Assembly (NCBI GenBank): GCA_032718475.1
Contig: JAUCBJ010002464.1
Location: 1 to 20,075 of the forward strand
DNA from: Nemertoderma westbladi
Lineage: Eukaryota > Xenacoelomorpha > Nemertodermatida > Nemertodermatidae
DNA length: 20,075 bases
Direction: 5' to 3'
This document shows positions 17,174 through 20,075 of this stretch, piece after piece; positions within the stretch are counted from its first letter, which is position 1; each line of letters opens with the position of its first letter. The translations under genes were made by a program, and so were the position numbers. The notes beneath the pieces are model-generated. The model ran no database searches. It was not told the origin of the DNA and worked only from the letters and a program-made list of their open reading frames with translations.

Positions 17174-17600
17174 AATTCAATTCAATTCAATTCAATGTTT
17201 ATTTTTACCCTTCAAATAATAATTCAAAATAACAATAACTCAGTATAAAATAGAAATTAACATGAATACATACTCTATATGGTAAGTTCTATATAAATGG
17301 GTACTGGAGAACAGCCAAATAGCAGGGCTAGTAAACGGCTGCCCACCAGGAGGATGGGATTATATAAAATGTAAATATATGTAACATTTGATAGAATGGA
17401 TGTAGTAAGTAGTGGTTTGAAGTAATATTATACTGTAGGGTGTTGCAGATGCAGAATAGAGAGGTGAAGAAGGAGATGGCATATAGATAGATAGATACTG
17501 TAGGTAGGGTAGAGTAGAAAGTAGATAGATAAGAATAGGAAGGATAGGGACTATGTATTAGGAGTGCTAATTTAGCAATAGATTTATGGTAATTAGTTGG
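17174..17600 (-). mobile_element. Possible 3' end of another LINE or SINE with (ATTGA)n tail
   Basis: On the minus strand a non-coding stretch ends in AATAAACATTGAATTGAATT and further ATTGA units (down to 17174). Known: some CR1-like and other LINEs end in short tandem repeats rather than poly(A). No RT codons are visible, so the upstream limit is a guess. It could equally be a host 3' UTR followed by a chance microsatellite. Confidence 0.35.
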
Positions 17601-18027
17601 GGCAGACTGCGATTTTTTAACATTTTTTGTTTATACTGTAGGTCTATATATATAAATGTATTTAGTAATACATAAATTTAATTTGGCGAATGACAGCGAG
17701 TTATTTTAATAGATGGAGATTTAAACAGCAAATATTTTAGTAGACGAATTTGTAATATAATTAAATTAAATAAAATTAAAGTCTCCCCCCAATTTAGTTT
17801 AATCTCAGATTGACTTGCGTTATATAATTTATTTACAAACAAGTCAGGTTCAAAACGGGAAATACAACTAAATTTATTCATTCCTTCCTAATTTATTATA
17901 CTGTTACTATATCTATAACTATACAGTACTATATCTTTAGGACGTATTGAAACCCATTTAGCCCCCCAAAAACCGATCTGTTAGCCCAAAATAAGCCCCA
18001 TACTTCACTTGACTATTTCCAATGTGC
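17601..18027. other. Gap without a supported gene
   Basis: AT-rich. A minus-strand frame of 67 codons (17678-17881) shows no recognisable motif and unremarkable composition. Confidence 0.45.
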
Positions 18028-18073
18028 GTTGAGGCGTCTCATCCCTTAGCCAAATTACCCTATACGCCTCAAC
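18028..18073. repeat. Hairpin with perfect 10-bp GC-rich arms
   Basis: GTTGAGGCGT (18028-18037) and ACGCCTCAAC (18064-18073), 26-nt loop, in otherwise AT-rich DNA. Possibly a small foldback element or a structured RNA. No supporting context. Confidence 0.5.
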
Positions 18074-18323
18074 ATGGTTGCTGAAAGCTGTAGTTTTTCC
18101 AAAACATTAATCCATTAAAACATTAAACCGACTTTCAAATATAATATAATTTAGGACATATTATTACAAGGACAATTTCTATAATAATATACGCAAAACA
18201 TAATATAAACTAAACATATTGCTCAAAAATCAGCCATAATAGAACAAGAAATTAACGAAGGAAAAATCAAGCTAGAATTTAGATGAGACAATAATGGGAT
18301 TTGTATGGTGGCCCTGAGCGGCC

Positions 18324-18740
18324 AAAAGTTTGTTTTTTGTAATCTTTTTTTTTGTTCACCCGACTTTTGTAAACTCGTTCGAACGACTTTACAAAACTCG
18401 GGAAAACAAATCTAATTGGCTGGAGTGGTTTCTATACCAACAAACATCCAATCAAGTTTGTTTCCCCGACTTTTGCAAACTCGTTCGAACGACTTTACAA
18501 AACTCAGGAAAACAAAAGTTTGTTTTTTGTAATCTTTTTTTTTTGTTCACCCGACTTTTGTAAACTCGTTCGAACGACTTTACAAAACTCGGGAAAACAA
18601 AAGTTTGTTTTTTGTAATCTTTTTTTTTTGTTCTCCCGACTTTTGCAAACTCGTTCGAACGACTTTACAAAACTCAGGGAAACAAATCTAATTGGCTGGA
18701 GTGGTTTCTCTACCAACAAACATCAAATCAAGTTTGTTTC
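18324..18740. repeat. Composite repeat: four 44-bp double-dyad palindromes with leader and linker blocks
   Basis: 44-bp palindromes at 18359-18402, 18465-18508, 18550-18593 and 18635-18678. Each is centred on TCGTTCGAACGA and flanked by TTTTGTAAAC / TTTACAAAAC. Sites 1 and 3 are one variant (ending CTCGGG), sites 2 and 4 another (GCAAAC, ending CTCAGG). An about 85-bp unit starting AAAAGTTTGTTTTTTGTAATC precedes sites 1, 3 and 4. A 55-bp block starting TCTAATTGGCTGGAGTGG follows sites 1 and 4. Frames through the array are repeat artefacts. It lies directly upstream of a TATA box and the integrase-like gene. Confidence 0.85.
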
Positions 18741-18748
18741 TATAAATA
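18741..18748 (+). promoter_or_regulatory. TATA box upstream of the integrase-like gene
   Basis: TATAAATA, a strong TATA match, directly after the palindrome array. CAGTAT about 25-30 bp downstream (around 18768) is a plausible initiator. This gives a leader of about 165 nt before the ATG at 18935. Confidence 0.5.
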
Positions 18749-18934
18749 AGCCAATCAGACTGAAGCTGCAGTATCCTTGATCACCTTTTTTTATCGAATC
18801 GGTAAACAGTACCTGTGAATTAATATTAATGTGGGCAATTTAAAAAAGATTCGATGTGGTAGCCAGGCCGATTACAGTTTTGAGTTGAACATATTCTGCA
18901 TTTGAATTGTCTCATTATTAGAATATTACTTAAA

Positions 18935-19570
18935 ATGTCTCAAAATAATTATCTTCCTTTTACATTTTCTGAAGGCTGTAACAGATTTTCTTTAAATGAT
19001 TTGATAACTGTCTATTTCTATTTCCAATTCACCGCTAAGGAGACAGCCTCTATGTTAAACTCGGTTCATAATATTGCTCTATCCGAAAGATCAGTACGAA
19101 GATATAAAGCCAATATGAATCTCCACAGTAGAGATTACGATACTTCGTTTGAGGAAATATTATCCGGAATATTGGTGGAAATTTTTGAGTACGGTGGTAT
19201 AAATTGTGGATACCGATCAATTTGTAAAAGATTATGGTCCAGATCGTTTATTAATGTCTCTAAGGAAACTGTTAGACTTATTTTGAAATATGTAGATCCT
19301 GAAGGCGTAATATCTCGCTTACGAAAAACACTTCATCGACGTACGCGATACCATTCTAAAGGTTCTAATCACACGGTTCATATTGATGGATATGATAAGT
19401 TAAGTGATAAGTTAGTAACAACGATCCTAAAATTGTTGTTGGTGCTTATTTTAATTTTCTTAAAGAATGCGGCCGGCTCCCTTACTTAATTAGAGTTGAT
19501 GCCGGAACCGAAAATGTTATTATTAAACGCCTCCACAAAGAACTGCGGTCGAGTTGTAACGAAGCAAGTG
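18935..19570 (+). pseudogene. Integrase / DDE-transposase-like protein, frame broken by a 75-bp deletion
   Basis: ATG at 18935-18937 (AAAATGT). Residues about 20-65 look like a helix-turn-helix (FTAKETASML, then LSERSVRRYK). Then come GYRSICKRLW, RLILKYVDPEG and RRTRYH, leading to HIDGYDKL (Asp151, probable first catalytic acid). After a frame change the sequence continues NDPKIVVGAYF, LKECG and LIRVDAGTENV (second probable catalytic Asp), to about 19570. Known: uncharacterised proteins with integrase-core domains of the HIDGYDKLKP...IDGFSR...DxGTEN pattern are scattered through animal genomes. I do not know the name of their element class. The region KPYGFPIHGAIDGFSRRVLW is missing here but present in the inverted copy at 19829-19903. 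The expected C-terminal Glu region is not found in the window. Confidence 0.75.
19233..19493 (+). repeat. Left arm of a near-identical inverted duplication (integrase gene)
   Basis: Matches the reverse complement of 19749-20075. Three differences: a 75-bp deletion replaced by 11 bp near 19405, and two one-base indels (GTAATATC versus GTAAAAATC, and TTTAATTTT versus TTTAAATTTT). Otherwise I see no substitutions. Confidence 0.93.
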
Positions 19571-19594
19571 GTAACCGCAAGATCTTGCGGTTAC
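19571..19594. repeat. Perfect 24-bp palindrome between the inverted arms
   Basis: GTAACCGCAAGA followed by its exact reverse complement, with no spacer. Much more GC-rich than its surroundings. It lies in the 255-bp segment between the two arms, just where the integrase reading frame stops making sense. Confidence 0.9.
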
Positions 19595-19748
19595 GTCGCA
19601 TTCTGTGTGTGTTCCATGTCTGCATAAAAAAGTTTAGCTGTGTTTGTATTAGTTCAAAAAAACAATATCTTGCTGTTTGAATGTGGATAGGATTGGTTGT
19701 ATTATAAAACCCACTATTAACCATACTTTGGAATAGGTCTATCAGAAA
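19595..19748. other. Rest of the segment between the inverted arms
   Basis: No recognisable coding sequence on either strand. A minus-strand frame (19482-19724) spans the arm boundary and is an artefact. Confidence 0.45.
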
Positions 19749-20075
19749 CTAATTAAGTAAGGGAGCCGGCCGCATTCTTTAAGAAAATTTAAAATAAGCA
19801 CCAACAACAATTTTAGGATCGTTGTTACTCGGCAAGACATTTAACCAGAGTACTCTCCTTGAGAACCCGTCTATTGCCCCATGAATTGGAAAGCCGTAGG
19901 GCTTTAACTTATCATATCCATCAATATGAACCGTGTGATTAGAACCTTTAGAATGGTATCGCGTACGTCGATGAAGTGTTTTTCGTAAGCGAGATTTTTA
20001 CGCCTTCAGGATCTACATATTTCAAAATAAGTCTAACAGTTTCCTTAGAGACATTAATAAACGATCTGGACCATA
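19749..20075 (-). pseudogene. Inverted second copy of the integrase core, running off the window
   Basis: Minus strand, continuing past 20075. It contains the stretch missing from the left copy (KPYGFPIHGAIDGFSRRVLW, at 19829-19903) between HIDGYDKL and NNDPKIVVGAYF, so it preserves the family pattern there. It has its own damage: an extra A near 20006 and another near 19789, each shifting the frame. Neither copy is therefore intact. The arm ends at 19749, before the DAGTEN motif. Confidence 0.85.

Noticed and set aside
18330-18780. Three overlapping frames, and an apparent CRISPR-like regular repeat
   Set aside because: The repeats are long palindromic blocks with repeated linkers, not short repeats with unique spacers. 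The genome is eukaryotic, and the frames are translations of the repeat.
1-20075. tRNA or rRNA genes, and bacterial-type promoters or operons
   Set aside because: No cloverleaf, B-box context or rRNA-like stretch was found by eye. Gene content and repeats point to an animal genome.

Overview
This window looks like AT-rich, repeat-dense nuclear DNA from an animal, probably an aquatic invertebrate. I cannot name the species. The recognisable coding material is dominated by APE-type non-LTR retrotransposons (LINEs). Around them lie microsatellites, minisatellites, foldback sequences, a TATA box and eukaryote-style open frames. I see no bacterial operon organisation, no rRNA or tRNA genes and no CRISPR array. 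The only intact-looking host-gene candidate is a small secreted glycoprotein frame at 7759-8346.

Left half (1-7040): a nested pile of insertions. The oldest layer may be a plus-strand LINE (LINE C): RT finger motifs lie at 35-195, and the palm motifs with the C-terminal part at about 6040-6912. Between them lies about 1.6 kb carrying a near-palindromic 16-mer (consensus TGTCCCRTACGTGACA) every ~170-205 bp. That array is split by minus-strand LINE A copy 1 (816-5058), which has a 9-bp target duplication AGATTTAGA on both sides. LINE A copy 1 is itself split by a 1620-bp element (964-2583) with G/C-run terminal inverted repeats and a TTAA duplication. The uninterrupted target is present in LINE A copy 2 in this same window.

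Middle (7040-10360): an inverted repeat with RFX/X-box-like sequence, the secreted-protein gene with a possible TATA box, Inr and poly(A) signal, a 39-bp inverted repeat pair 1.24 kb apart, a 36-bp tandem duplication, and AT-rich DNA with several palindromes.

Right-centre (10359-16662): LINE A copy 2, minus strand, 5'-truncated and carrying a 152-bp tandem duplication inside its RT. A near-complete CR1/L2-like LINE B (11561-16394) sits inside it, with a coiled-coil/RRM-like ORF1 and a PHD-EN-RT ORF2. All of these LINEs are dead (stops, frameshifts, deletions).

Right end (16663-20075): a LINE 3'-tail-like sequence ending in an (ATTGA)n run, a short hairpin, and then an unusual locus. Four copies of a 44-bp double-dyad sequence (18324-18740) are followed by a TATA box and an integrase/DDE-transposase-like gene from 18935. 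The middle of that gene is repeated in inverted orientation at 19749-20075. The two arms are nearly identical, except that the left arm lost 75 bp and gained an 11-bp copy of adjacent sequence. This integrase locus, the periodic 16-mer array and the TTAA element are the parts most likely to be undescribed.
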